Source of the DNA: Progne subis subis
Lineage: Eukaryota; Chordata; Aves; Passeriformes; Hirundinidae
Reading direction: 5' to 3'
DNA: 64,000 nucleotides
Assembly: GCA_022316685.1 (NCBI GenBank)
Contig: JAKJHU010000005.1
Location: 17,028,707-17,092,706, forward strand
Position numbers and translations under genes: made by a program. Below, in pieces: positions 20,850 to 34,411 of the stretch (position 1 is the first letter of the stretch; each line of letters begins with the position of its first letter). Below the pieces are notes generated by a model that made no database searches, was not told the origin of the DNA, and worked only from the letters and a program-made list of their open reading frames with translations.

Positions 20850-23800
20850 TTGCACCAGAAAATTTTAAATATTTTCCTAAAATATTTGGCTAAACTATGC
20901 AAGCAAATGTAGGCATGTAGAATTGAAAGAATTGAAAGTTATTTGTATCCTAAATAATTTCTGAAAAGATTGGTACAGTTAAGTATGGAGCAATTTTAAT
21001 TTTACCTTTGGTCCTTTAATAAATATTTTTCCATAGTTATGATTGGAATTTGTAATGGCAGGGGAGATTCAACTGACAGATAAAGTTTCACAGGTTTTAC
21101 AGCTCTCCTAGAACAGAGTTGCAACTATTGGAGTTTATTCAATGCCACAACGTTGAATTCATGGGATATTTTACTCCTGATGTCAGTAGGGCCTGGATTC
21201 TTGCCCTTGTGCTGTGGCTGCCCAAGATGGAATTCTATCCACTCTGCAGTAAAAGACAAACTTGCTGTATCTTCAGTCAGAACAGAATTTCACACTTCAG
21301 GAATAACTCAAAATTATTGCACTTTGGTAGCAGATCTGCTTTAAGACTCATCTCCCAGCTCCTTTCCCCACTGCAGCAGTGCACATTTACCCCTGCACTA
21401 CTGAAACAGAAGAAAAGAGAACGAGAAAGTTGAAAAAATTTGTATCAACAGTACCTTAAAAAAATTAATTCTGTGGATTTTCAATGTGTGGCATTTTAAA
21501 AAGCCACCTTATCGTAGTGTCCAGAGACAGCTCTGTCCACACAACTTCTCTGTGGATGCAAACTACAATGTAGATTTCATCACACTGGGAGCACTAAACA
21601 GAGCTCATCAACTTGACTTGAGCTGGCTTTGCTGCCAAAAGCAGTACTACACCGTTCCACATCCTTCATGTGTATAAGTAGCTTGTACACAAAGGGAAAA
21701 GATGCTGTGTTCCCTTCATGAAAGAGAAGTGAAATTTTGGATAAGAAGATGGTGTTTTGTTGGGTTTTCTTACTTACTAACGCTCCTTGGATATCATGAA
21801 CATAACCAAAGGTCAGAGAACTGGAGTCAAAAGTACTGAGAATATGAAATATAAAAACACATATTAGAAGTGATTTGATATCCTAGTTTCCTTTGGCACG
21901 TGCAACTGCTGTCAGCCATTGCCCTTTATCATTTGAAGTCAGTGACCAATTTCAGCCATATGTGCAAAAGTTTAGTCATCTTAAAAACAATTCATGCTTT
22001 ACAAGCTTTGTAAAAAACCCCTACAGTTAGCAAGAAGAGAAAGGAAAATAATTTTAGCAGAGGGAAATGTTCTCAGCTCCACTACTGTCCTTCCTCTAGG
22101 CTAGCTGCAGTTCATGCTGTCTTTTGTGTGAGGCAGGTGCCACAAAGCAGAACCTGAGATCACTGCAGTGGGGAAGGAGATATCATGACCAAAAAACAAA
22201 AGTCTTTACCAAACCAGACTCTATTAATTGTGCTGCTCAGCCAAACACGGTTTCCTCATAAGCAGCTACAGCGCTTTTGTGACATGAGTACAAAGCCCAC
22301 TAGCTCAGGATTCTCAGGCAAGGCAAAGAAACTGATTTTCATTGTGATATAAAAATAAAACCATTTTAAAAGAAGTAAAGAAATAACTTCCTAAACAGCT
22401 TGAAGGAAACAGGAGAAAAGACCTCCCTTTTTTTCTGCTTTCCTCTTTGCCGGATACAGGGCTTACAATACCCTGGAGCGTAACACCTACAAATGAGTGG
22501 AATCTGATAACCCATTTTTAATTACCACCTTTATCTGCACTTCTGTAAAACAAACAAATTAAAAAGCCTAAAGCTAGGCTTGCACAGGAAAAACCTAGGT
22601 GTTTGTAGAGCTGAATTCACCACACTTCTCTCTGCACTATTTCTCTTTTCTTCATTCTGACTTTTGAATCTGCCCTGATGCCCTCATCTGACACAGCAAC
22701 TACATCAGGGAGAGAGAAAACAGGATAGGCTTTCACTTTTGTCTGGCAGCACAAGCTTGCATTCTGTGCTTCGGAGGTTTTCAGAGGCTCTTTATTCCAT
22801 GTAATGTTCCTGGAGTGGAGAAGCGTATCTTTTGTTTTTCCTTATAAAGGGATATTTTTATACACAAAGATATACAGTACACTGAATTACAAGAGTTTTT
22901 ATGTATTAGATTGTGAGGCTTTAGCACAGAAATTTCTGATGATTCTTTAATTCCGCCTAACCCCAAGCATTTAACTTCAAAACCTTTAAAGCATAGATGA
23001 ATCAAAGCCTCAGAAACCATCCAACACATCAACTAATTGTAAGGACATCAAAACCAAAATGAGACTCTTAATTTAAACAGGTTTCACTCCTAGCATGCTA
23101 AATATGCAGCCTGCGTATATGTGCTAAGCTGCATTATCTCAGTATACATACGTATGGCTTTATCTACTTGCAAGTAATTAAAATGAGGGAGGACAGACGT
23201 ACATCTTTCCTGCAAATAGAAATAATTCTTTTATGTTTAAGCATATCTCTTGTTGTTTTAAATGCAATTTCCACATTTTTGCTCTTTCTGTGTGTCCAAA
23301 ATGACGAAGCCTGTATAGGTCTTCTGATTCCTTTAATATCGTTTCCATATTAGATAGCCAGATGGTGGAGAGTGATAATACTCTGTACTAATCACTTAGG
23401 AAGTCTACAGAGTGGTGCTTTGAGATTTGGACCCACAGCCACGGCCATCACTCCTTTGATGGAAAGCCGCAGATACTATTCCAACCAATTGAATGTTTTT
23501 AAATATATCAACACTGAACAAATTATCTAAACAGGAAAAAGACTGACGAATACCATTCAGTGCTAAAGAAGAGAGGGTTTTGTCTAAAGGAAATAATTGT
23601 GTTCACAAGGATCAGAGACCAACATGGCATTATGCAATAGTATTTATACATATCTAAAAAATATTTTTGCACTTTTTATAGCCACAACAAATAGAAGAGA
23701 CTTGCATTGCTAAGTTACTTTCCCCCGGTCCAAAAAAGAAAAAAGCCTAGGAGCAGAATCATTATCTCAGTAAGTTCCTCAGTGTTTGATTTTTAATTCC

Positions 23801-26557
23801 ACACTGATCTTCTGTTTTGCCAGTTGTAGTGTTTTGTAATTCCAACAGATCAATCAGCAGAAACCTTTTTTCCTACAGTAATATTCATTTATGTACAGGA
23901 ATACTTTTTTGCTTCTCTTTCTACCTTGAAAATACTTGGTTTCTTTTCTGAATGATGCATTGTTAGTCTGTGGGCGCATTTTACAGGAATGAAATGTCAG
24001 ATGTGCCCATTCCTAATGCCATAGACTTTTTCATATGCTTGCTGAGATTTCTACATAAAAAAAAAGAAAAATAGTTCTCACTGAATTTTACTTTTATTGT
24101 TAAGCATTTCATAAAAACCCACACTGCAGGCTCTATTCCAGGCTGGCAACCGGAGGCTCTGGAAAAAGAGACTGAGGCAGCACTGATCAGCACTCAAATA
24201 TGATAAGCAAGCAGACTAAACACGTAAACAAGTCCTGTGCTGAGTGCTTTGTTTTGGTAGCACCAATTGTCATTTCAGTAGAGGAACAAACAACCCACTT
24301 CAGGCTATCTGGTTTATTAATTGTAGAATACTTTAAACAGTAAAAAGAAAATACAAAATAATGTTAAACTAAAAGGTTTGTAAGACACTTTGCAGACTGA
24401 GCTGCCCTAGTAACACAGCAATGTTTTTCTCCAGCCCTAAAGTAAAATAAGCATCTTCATCATCCTGATATTTGTACAACATTGTACTAACATTGCAAAG
24501 ACGGTGGACTTTATAGAAAAGTTCCCTCCCACCTATCCAGCATTATTTTTTCAGTGATACTGAACAAATATTTGCTCAGCATTTCTGAAAATCAGACTCT
24601 TTAATACCAGAGAACAGAAGACTGAAGATGTCATTTTAAAATATTTAGGTTTCTTTGTAATTCAGTGTGTATTTTTCCTCTTATTATGCTTAGTAAAAGA
24701 ATATATTTTGGATTATGCTATTAAATTGCTAATTTTAATTAGATTTTTCTCTCCTATCCTAAATCCCCTACTCTGTATCACAGTATGTATCACTGTAGAT
24801 TAATTTGTTACATTACCATGCAATGTGGTATTTTGTGATGCTGCCCAGTCAGCCTGAAGCCAGAAAAGCTTGATTTTAACCTTGAATGACTTCATGGAGT
24901 TATTCTTCATACACACTAATACGTTAAAAAACAAACACTGGATCGTAAATTATATAAAACCAGCACTCAACACATACTACTGTTACAGCATGCAGTTGTG
25001 AAATGTACATGGGAAATAAACAAAGCATTAAGGAATGTCTTTCAAATGAGGATGGAGCAGGCACACAGAGAGGAAGAACATATAAACAAGTGATGGAAAA
25101 GAACAGATGTGTGCTGTTTAGACACACAGGCAACTTGCCCGAGGGAAGTTTGGATTATTGAGCTAACATGGCAAAGATACATAGTCTGTTCACATTTAAA
25201 TCATAAGAGGGTTTGTGCATATTGTGTGAAGAGTGTTCCCACTACTTCTCTAAAGTAGGTGGTTTCTTAGTGTATGCCAGAGTCACACATAAAGCAAATT
25301 TGCAGTTCAGTTTGCCTAAAAATTTCCTCAGAAATGCTGGTAAATGCTGCATCTTGTATAAAATTCAACAGAGATGCAAGTTACAGAAGCTTCTCCAAGT
25401 TTGCTGCACAAAGTCAACCAAAAATAAATGCTTCAATACGGGTGATAGCTTCAACAGGCATTAATGGTTTTGATTCCACAGATACAGCATCCTCGTATTA
25501 AACCTTTACATTTTTCAAAGAGTAGAGAATACAGTTCAGTTCTGCCCTTACTGCACGCACTGGTCCTGGCTATACTTCTTGTTTCTGAGGCCAGCTTCCC
25601 ATGACAATTGCGCACCATAAAAATACCCCAACTGTTGGAGTGAGAAGGGAAGAAGAAAGAGGTAATACCACCAAACACTCTGATGAAGTAGTCCAGAGAT
25701 TCATAGACCACAAATCTCATTTGACTTCTGCCTTCACTGGTAAAAATGTAAGATGTACCAAAGAAGAAATATGAAATTACATCCACATTAGAAGAGAAGA
25801 AAGATACAGCTCTTTTGGCTCTGTTTAAAGTCTATTAATGAAAAATGGTACATACAGCTCAGCAAGCCAGCAGAGTACCTGTAGAGAGGGAATCTGCTCT
25901 ATAGAAAAAGCAGCAATTTGTTCATAGTAAAATCAGTGTTAGAATTAAAGACTACAGTCTGTTGCCACAAAAATAAGTCGTCCATGCAACTCAGGCTTGC
26001 ACATCTTACCAGTGTCAGAATCTCCCCTACACTTGTCCTTGCCACATTTTATAACTTTGCTGGAGCTTTAGCAGAGTAGGGACTGAATACAGGATCTCAC
26101 AGCAGTCAGACAGGAAAAGGAAGAGAAGGAGGAGGTTGCAAAGGAGAGAGGTGATGTCCAGTGAGGTACAAGTTCTAAAAGTAAAAGGGGTGCCTCTTTA
26201 AACTGAGCCCTGAAGGAATGGACAGACATGACTCTCCCAGAAACTCCAGGTAAAGTATTTTCTCTTCTTAAAGAGGACAACTCAGGGAATTTGTAATGTA
26301 AGTAGTGTTCGTGAGGTGCAGAGATGCAGAGTGGCTTCCCACAGCACCCTATTAGTCCTTGCTGGATCTTGCACTTTGTACCCCATTGCTTGGCTCCCGG
26401 CCTTCTTACCAAACAAGAGAAAACAGTTCAGTGCTGCCAATCCTTCTGTAGGGCATGTGGGTATGTTTTTGCCTTGGTGATGGCAACTGCATGTGGGAGC
26501 TATGCATGGAGACTGTGGACTGATGGGGTGGAAGGCGGAGGAGAGGGGCTGCCCTAG

Positions 26558-26575
26558 GTGCCAGGCACCTGGCAC
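26558..26575. repeat. Perfect 18-base palindrome
   Basis: GTGCCAGG-CA-CCTGGCAC: eight-base arms around CA, containing an E-box CACCTG. It could be a bHLH/zinc-finger type site or chance. Confidence 0.8.
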
Positions 26576-29500
26576 AAGGAAGACCAGAAGAAGTTTGGAA
26601 AGCCTAGTAAAGAGCTCTTCCAGTTTTCCTGATCTTGCTACAGTAACTCATTCACTGGCTCACAGCAGAAAAGTGAAGGAAAAGAGACAATAAAATGGTG
26701 CTGGGTAGCAAAAAGAGCAAACAAATGGTGAGATTAAAGGAACTCTGTGCATCCTTTAAATTGCTTCTCCTTTTGAATTAGTCACAACTACTTTTGAACT
26801 GAGCCATGCTTGGCAGAAGACTACTAGTAGACCTTAAAAAACCGGGTGATTGTAACCTTCAGGAGTCTAAGGCTGTCAGGCTTCCTGTAGGATAGAGGCT
26901 TACAGATTTTAGTTGAGAGAGGAAGAATAAGTAACACTGCTAGGCTGGAAGCCAAGCCACTAGAAAAGAGTTGTGGAGTAAAGGGGAATCCAGGCGAAGT
27001 CCCTGAACAGCACTGTGTCCTGACAGATTTGTGAGAGGCTGCTGTTGTGCAAAGGAATGGTCGAATGTGCCGAGTGATCCTTAACCTCTCTTTCCAAGGA
27101 TGTGAAAAGCTGGCTATAAAATATGCATGCTGTATAAAATTGCTGTGAAGTAAGCATAACACTATTTATATCTGTACTTTTATACCTGTACTAAACAAGG
27201 TTGACAGCATATGAGATTACAGAGCCATGCTTGTCACGGGTTAAACTGCGTGGGGTTTGTAAACAGTGCGTAAATATGCTATATGATACAGCAGCACGTC
27301 ACTAATCCACAGTAATGCAGGGAAGCCCCAGTGCAGATTAGTGGGGTTTGTGGATTATGGGCTGAGAGGGCATTTGAGGGGAAGTCAGCTGTGTCTCAGG
27401 GCAAACTCCCCACTCCACTCAGGAGTGCAGTGGAACGCTTGTCACTGGAAGGAGCTGCCAGGGGCACCTCCGCTCTGCTTGGCTCCAGAGAACGTTATGA
27501 GCAATGCTCATGCTGCTATTGCTTCTTTTCCAAATGCTGTAGTAGGTCTGCTCCAAACAGGGAATAGCACTCCTAGTCTCCCTTGAATCAGTGTAAACAT
27601 GTAGTACACACCCTGCTGTGCAGACACTTCAAATCAAAGTGAAATTATGTGGTGCGTATGGATTTTGCAAGGAATTCTAACCTGCTCTGAGCTACAGCTT
27701 GCATGGACAGATGTTACCGTGTATGTACAATGCAAAAGTAGTTTCTGAGAGTTTCTAGGCTAAACAGTAGTGATGTCAACAAATACATTGTTTCTGATTT
27801 TATATATATAATGGCTGTTTCACTCACCCAAAAGACAATATCACTCCCTAATTCACAATAATCTAGAATTGCATACAGTAAAATAGTTTTCCTTACTAAT
27901 ACAACCAGTCACATACACTTTTAACTGTGGAAGATGCTTTTGCTTTTATAAAACTGAAATACTGCTAAATGTCATATGGATGATAGTCAAAGTTAGTGTC
28001 ATGATAAAACATCAGTACAGCAATCATGCTGATTAAATATTTTATTAATACATGTATATTTAAAAAATTGAAATTGGATATTTGGGCCCAATATTGATAT
28101 TCATTGTAATTCCTTCCTTTCAAGAAACAAAATGAATAATCCATATTTAAAAAAGAAGAGTGTGAAGTGTTTGGCTTTGTTTCAGGCAAATTTTACATTA
28201 TGTGAAAATCAGGATTCATTATATTTATATGAGATGTCACAGATGTCTTGGTAATTTCATGGCTGTATGTGGTACGCTTTTGTAATGCTAAAACGTTACC
28301 TGAGGCAAAGACTTGAGATAGATGATTTTAAAGAGATCAGCTCTTTGTGAAGCACATTTTCCCCTCAGCAGTCTATAGACTCAGACAATGAGTTTGTCCA
28401 TTTTAAGTTTATTGACCTTTGTGAATACAGTACTTGAAAACTGCTAACAGATTTCTTTGAAAATCAATGCCAGTTGTGAAGCTGTTTGTTATCTATGCAA
28501 TGTTTTTTCTTGAGTGTGATTAAGAACAAAGAAAATTTCATCAGTGAAATTGAAAAGTCAAATTGATTAAAAATTCCATTCCCCTTTGGAAAAGCAAAAT
28601 GAAGAAGAGATGGATATTTTTTCTGGATCTACATATCTGAACTACATATATAATATTTTAGTTCACCATAGACCAAGAAAATTTCTAATAGTCAATCATG
28701 AGAAAAGATCATGTGGAATTTTATGCCCATATTGTAGTATGGAAAAAAAAAAAAATCAAGCTAATTTGCTTCTTTAACTTATTTTGGCTTAAGCTCACAA
28801 AAGTGAATCAGTTGATTCACACTGCTGGCCATGTTACAGGGTAAAACATACAGGATAAAATAGAGGCCCCCTGTGCTGTCAAGAGAGGTTGATTTATATG
28901 ATAGGGTGAAGCCAGGATTCGACCTTGGTTTCTTTTGTCACTATCAAGAATCTTACATGGAATATTGAGAATTAGAAATATCAAGTAGCAATTTTTCTTT
29001 AAAACACATTTTTCTGACACATTTTCTGACAGTAGAACATAACGTCTTTTCTCAAGCAGTTTGCTGTAAAGGTAGCTAAGCCTAACTGGCTGCATGGGAA
29101 ATCTCTTGAGGGCAAAACTAGTTTCCAGTTCTGCAAACAGACATAAATGTGAACTAGGTACCAAACTGTCTGCAGGACCAATCAATATAAATGTTAACAC
29201 CCAGTATAGGGTAACTTGTCCATAGCCAGGTTCCCTGAATCAACTGTGTTTGTAACATAGATGGGGCCCCACAAGCTATTCAAAGAAAACATTGCAAAAG
29301 CTGCTTGCCATTTACTGATTGCATTAACACCATTATCTACTATCTAATCGATGCTGTGATTGACAACTTTGCAAATCAGATTAGCTTTCAGTCTGCTTAT
29401 GAGTATAAGAATGGAAAATTGTGTGGGCACCAATTTGTGGAAAATGAACAACATTCAAAGGTATGAAACAGAAAATCACTGATATTGCAGATTAGTTGTA

Positions 29501-29712
29501 ACAATTATACCCCAAGATATACTAAAAATCACTCCTGTGATTTTATTCACATCTTGCATCGCATCACTCCAGTGTTGCTCGCATACAGTGAGGGGAAGTT
29601 CCCACCCAATGACATCATAGTTTGTCTTTGGCTACAGCCAGCCACATATTTTTAAAGAGGTCCTGTTTGTTCCATAACTGAACTCTTCACCTTTTGATTA
29701 TATGTTTTGGTT

Positions 29713-29743
29713 GGGGGGGGGGGCGGGGGGAGAGGTGGGGGGG
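29713..29743 (+). repeat. G-rich tract, G-quadruplex candidate
   Basis: G11-C-G6-AGAGGT-G7 on the plus strand gives four or more G runs within 31 bases. The mirrored C-rich strand could form an i-motif. Confidence 0.85.
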
Positions 29744-30118
29744 AATAAAAGGAAAAAGCCTGCTAGTAAATTTGCTTGAACTTGGCATTCACAGTCTCAG
29801 ACTTGGGTGGGCTGCATTCCCTCCTCCGGTTACACCCTACCTGAAATCCTTGTATGTTAAATCACTTGACTAGTTCAGCCTTAATGATTGGGTCATACCC
29901 TGGGAAGCAAGTTCAGAGATACTGGAAATGTGTGCTTACAAAAACACACATAATTGTAGAAAAATATGTGGATAAACTAAGAGAGGAACACTGAGACTGT
30001 GGAAAAAAACCCCACAGTTATTTAGAAGGAAAAAAAATCTCTTAGATGTGATGAAGTGTCACAAAACACATATTATATGCTACCCTTCCAGTGACACATT
30101 TTTATGAAGAGAAATACC

Positions 30119-30146
30119 TACCCCCTCCCTCCCTCCCTTCCTCCCA
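30119..30146. repeat. (CCCT)n low-complexity tract
   Basis: Imperfect CCCT/CCTT units on the plus strand. Confidence 0.8.
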
Positions 30147-32447
30147 ATCAGGAAACTTTAAACTATTTTTACATATTAACACCAAACTTAATATTCCTAT
30201 CTTCTTCAGCTGCTACAAATGCATTCCCTGTCTAAAAAACATGTATGAGAAAAAGATATTTCTGTAAATATCTGGCTCTTCATTGAAATGGAGTGAGCTA
30301 TTGATAAGCATGAACTATTCAAGCAGTTTTATATCACAATCAAGTGACGTAGATTTATTAACAACTTTTATGTTTTCCATAGCAGCAATCTCAAAGATGG
30401 GGTCAGCAGGCAATTTTCTAATCGTCTGTAGATAATTGATAGACTGCATAGTGCTGCTTTGTTGCTTCCAGATACTTGGAGGAGTAGCCAGGAAAAGTCA
30501 GGAATCTTATTTAAGCATTTGGAATGGGACAGATGTAAGTATCTTAACTGCCTCTTGTATGCACTGTCCTCACAGAGAACGCGAAGGCCAGAACCACAGT
30601 TGGAACAGTTAAGAAAGACTAAATATTTTCTTAACATTACTTTTCCATTGGAGCAGTTTCTGTGGTTGGCCCTGTTTGTTCCACAAATGAAACCAGAGGT
30701 GATCCATGCCACCAGTACTCTGGCCTGGGAAAGTTTACTTTAGAACATCCTCAGCACATATCCTAAAAAAGAGAAGCAGAGTGGATGCTCGATATGTTTT
30801 TTATTTTGAAAAATTATAGTTTCAGAAAAACTGATAAATGGTTGTTTATGGTATGAAACATGTGGGTTTCCCCCTTTGCTAGAACTGTGAGAAGAAATTG
30901 CTGCTTGGTAATTTTTGGTGATTGTTTTGGGTTGTGGGTTTTTTTTTTGGGGGGGGGGGTGTGGAGGGAAATTCTGATTTGATTTTGTGCCTATGTTGTG
31001 AATTCCTATAATTTTGCCATTGGAAAGTTTCAAAACTTAGCAGGAAAATAGTCAGTGAGTGGTAGAAACTTAGAATTCTTGGAAAGTAAAGAAATAATTC
31101 TGTTCAAAACTCTTGCAGAAAATTTACTTTATTTCTTTAAAAGTATTCTGATCTGTATTCTGATTTGTCTTTATTGAAGTAGTTGTGCCAAGGCTCCCAC
31201 TCAGTTGTGAGGTTAGCATAGAACTCATCTAATTAAGCAATGTCCTCTTCTCTCGTTGTGTGGTCTGTCACACTGCAATATGTACTCTTTCCAAAGCATT
31301 CTTAGTGAATGGTTTGGCTTCCTACCACAGGACACTGTGGTACAAAAACTTTTTTAAATAATCCTGGTGAGTCTGTTCCTACAAGGTGTTTAGAGATATA
31401 TACTGAGTTACGATCATCCCCAGTTTCTTCAGTCTTTGCTAAGAGGCAAGGTTTCCCACATCTTGATCTCAGGGTTTTAAGATGGATGATTCTAGGAATA
31501 TGTACAATAGACATTACAATGGTGATGTAAATACCCATTTTACCATTGAGGACAATGGGAACAGGGTGGAACCTTCACCTATTTGGCACAGCTGTCATGA
31601 GACCCCAATATAAATTAAAAACATCCCTCCCAGCTTACATTTTCACAAGTCTATTTATCAGCCCCATGAAAATGCCTTTCAAATATGATAATTATCTACA
31701 GCTTTTTTCAGCTGAGAGCCCTCACAAAACTTCATGATGACACAAGCTCTCTCCAACTAGAGTCCAGAAGCTTTGATCACTGCTTAGTATATCAGAATCA
31801 GAAACATTTTAGACATGTTAACAGAGATTGTATACCAGTTGAGAATTATCAGCATTGCAGTTGAAATCTCAGATATGGAAAAGTAATATTTTTTACTAAG
31901 TTACAAAAGAAACACATCCTTTGCTTCACTTAAGATGCCTCTGGAGTCTCTGTTGGTTGGTATGGTGCAGCTATGAAATAAGTAACTTATTTTCTTTCTT
32001 AATGGCTTTCATCCTCTACTTTATTACCACACAATCATGTTTCAAGCACATTTCTTTAGGCATAACTGATTTTGAGCCCTACTTGGCCTGCCAGGTTGGA
32101 TCTTTCCATCTGTTGTGGATGTTTTCTCTACAAACAAAATCTAGGTCTTCAGCAACACTTGCCACTTACCCATGCCAATATTTGTTATCCGCTTCACTAC
32201 CCAGTCAGGTACTGATGCCAAGCAGCAACATCAAGGGAACACAGGCTTTTCACATCAGCAGTCACTTTGAACTGCTAGTTGTTTTTTGCTGTTCAGTGGA
32301 ATTTATGTTGTGGCTTTGATTTTGACACTTAACGATACTACAGAATCAAACAAATGGGCAATCTAAAGACAAAAGAAAAGTATAACCTATGGGTATTAAT
32401 TTCATGACGAACATGGTGTGTTTCCCATGTGATTAGCTCCTCCTTTT

Positions 32448-32483
32448 CCCCTCTTCCCCCTGCCTCCCCCCCCCTCCACCCCT
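32448..32483. repeat. C-rich low-complexity tract
   Basis: Several C runs of 4 to 9 bases separated by one to three other bases; the minus strand fits a G-quadruplex pattern. Confidence 0.8.
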
Positions 32484-34226
32484 TCTCTCTAGCTGAATGA
32501 AAAGTTTAAATTCATTGTATTTATCTTACATCACATACTACTCTTGTTCATGATTTTTGTTATTTTATGGTTTTCCTTTAACACTCTGAACTCTACAACT
32601 TCTATTGCTATAAAAAGTTGCAAAGGCCCTAAAGGTGTGCCTTTTCTTCCAAGATAAAAAGAGGCTTCTTTTCCTTAATGGGATGGTCCAACAATACACA
32701 TCTACAGAGACATGTCCTAATTTGAGGCCAGCCCTTAAGCCATCATAGGAATGAGTCCTTTAACCAGTAGTGTCTGCAAGATGAGAATCTTACTAATTCC
32801 AAACCCCCACAATTGTATTTATCCACTTATAATCACCATACAAGAGCTGCAGAGTGGGATTGCTGCATCTGTCCTCCCTGTCAGCACCACAGCTGGGGTG
32901 TGGGAAAACTGATGCCTTCACACTGCAGCAATATAACTTGTCTCTTGTTTTGGGCTGTATCTGATGTGTCAAAATCTGGGGGCAGAGAGAATCAACTGCA
33001 CTGTTCTACTGCTAGAAGCACAAAGCAGAATCACACATTAAAAAGTACTGAATTGGAAGGGGCATTCCTTGACCAGAATCAAATGTAGTGGCAGCATCCA
33101 CTCCTGTGATGCCAAAGAGTACTTTTCACATCATTCATGTGCATAAATTGTGTAACTTGGAGCTCCAGACACTGCATACAAATGATATTACTGGGCACAT
33201 GAAGTCTCCTGTGCCAACAGGTTGAAAATATTGTCCATGATAAGTGTCTTCATCAATTAGGCAGTTTTATCACAGTAAAACTGCAGGTAAAATGATCTTC
33301 TTCTCCTACTGTGCATTTTCATGCTGTAGCACAAAATATTTTCTGTTCATTATGGGAGGCATTTTCAGCCATTAGTCCAATGCCTTGGAATCATGCTGAA
33401 TGTCCTGTAGACTTGCCAGTAAGCTAACCTCCGGGCAAAAAAATACACTTCCTTTCCAGAAAGCAGCCTCCTAAGAAGCTTGTTCCCACCTATAAGAAAA
33501 CTGTATGGGAGGAGAGACAATTTTCAGGACCAGCTTTTCAGACCACTCAGGAATTTACTCATTAGAAACCACAATGATGTTGCCGAGTAACTGAAGTTAG
33601 TCACTAAATATAACTAAGTGTAATTTAAGCAGTTATATTATTTTACTGGGAATAGATTAAGCAGTTTTTCTTGCATTTACTTCAGCCATTTCTGGAATCT
33701 TTTTCTCACCCATTTTTCCTTTGAAATCTCTAAAAAGGAGACATCCTTACGTACATGAAGACAGCATAAGCATTTTTCCTTATGTCTTGTTTTCTGTTAA
33801 CATCACACAGTTTATAATAAGAAATTGATATTTTCCCCTTATTTTCTTTTGTAACAGACACTGCTCGTGGCTGTGCCAACAGAGTATTGTGGAGACTACA
33901 GAATGAATATCATATAAGTGTCATTTAGGTAAAGCCAAGCAGCAAAGTGGCGCAAGAGTTGTGCAAACAGCCTTTGACTACAGATTTATAGTCCATAGAC
34001 AGCAGCTCCTACACTGCAGCCTTTCTGTCTCTTAAAACATGTGTAGGTTGTGTCAGCACATTAAAGAAATTTTGCATATTGAGTGCAACAACAGATTGCT
34101 AACACTTCTTATACTGTGGCACCTATACAAAATTTAGATATAAACTCAGAGAAGTGGAAAGAGGATCAAGAAAAATATTTGAAACTACAGTGGGTTTTCT
34201 CTAGTGCTAGTACAGCAGAGTACATG

Positions 34227-34411
34227 TCCCAAAAATGCTGTATGTTCCACTTGAATATGAGGAAAAACTTCTTTACTGTGAGGGTGGTTGTGGAATCTCC
34301 CTCAATAGATATTCAAGAAATATCCTGTGCAATGTGCTCTAGGATGACCCTTCTTGACCAGGGAGGTAGGATCAGACACTGTGGTCTCTTTGAACTTCAC
34401 TCATTCTGTGA
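34227..34411 (+). mobile_element. CR1 3'-end fragment
   Basis: The plus strand reads as the conserved CR1 3' region: a CACTTgAAtATGAGGAAAAACTT block, TTTACTGTGAGGGTGG, then GTGGAaTCTCC, and TGTGC-AtGTGCTCTAGGaTGACCCT, ending with TCATTCTGTGA. The usual stretch about a lone sample being taken out between the first two blocks is missing, so there is an internal deletion. The small frame at 34083-34442 is not a gene. Confidence 0.85.

Larger units (their letters stand above)
18561..29700. other. Intergenic, no gene seen
   Basis: Long AT-rich spacer. Items seen: tandem GGTAATTTxGAAA units near 18822-18852, a (GTT)n run at 20284-20303, 23 A at 20827-20849, an 18-base palindrome at 26558-26575, and a locally G+C-richer stretch at about 27230-27590. 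The frames, including 150 codons at 20441-20893 plus, have no recognisable domain and no CpG island or splice context. Confidence 0.5.
29744..34226. other. Intergenic, no gene seen
   Basis: AT-rich spacer with T10-G11 at about 30939-30959 and a C-rich tract at about 32448-32483. The 132-codon frame at 31921-32319 plus starts in ordinary sequence and matches nothing I recognise. Confidence 0.5.
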
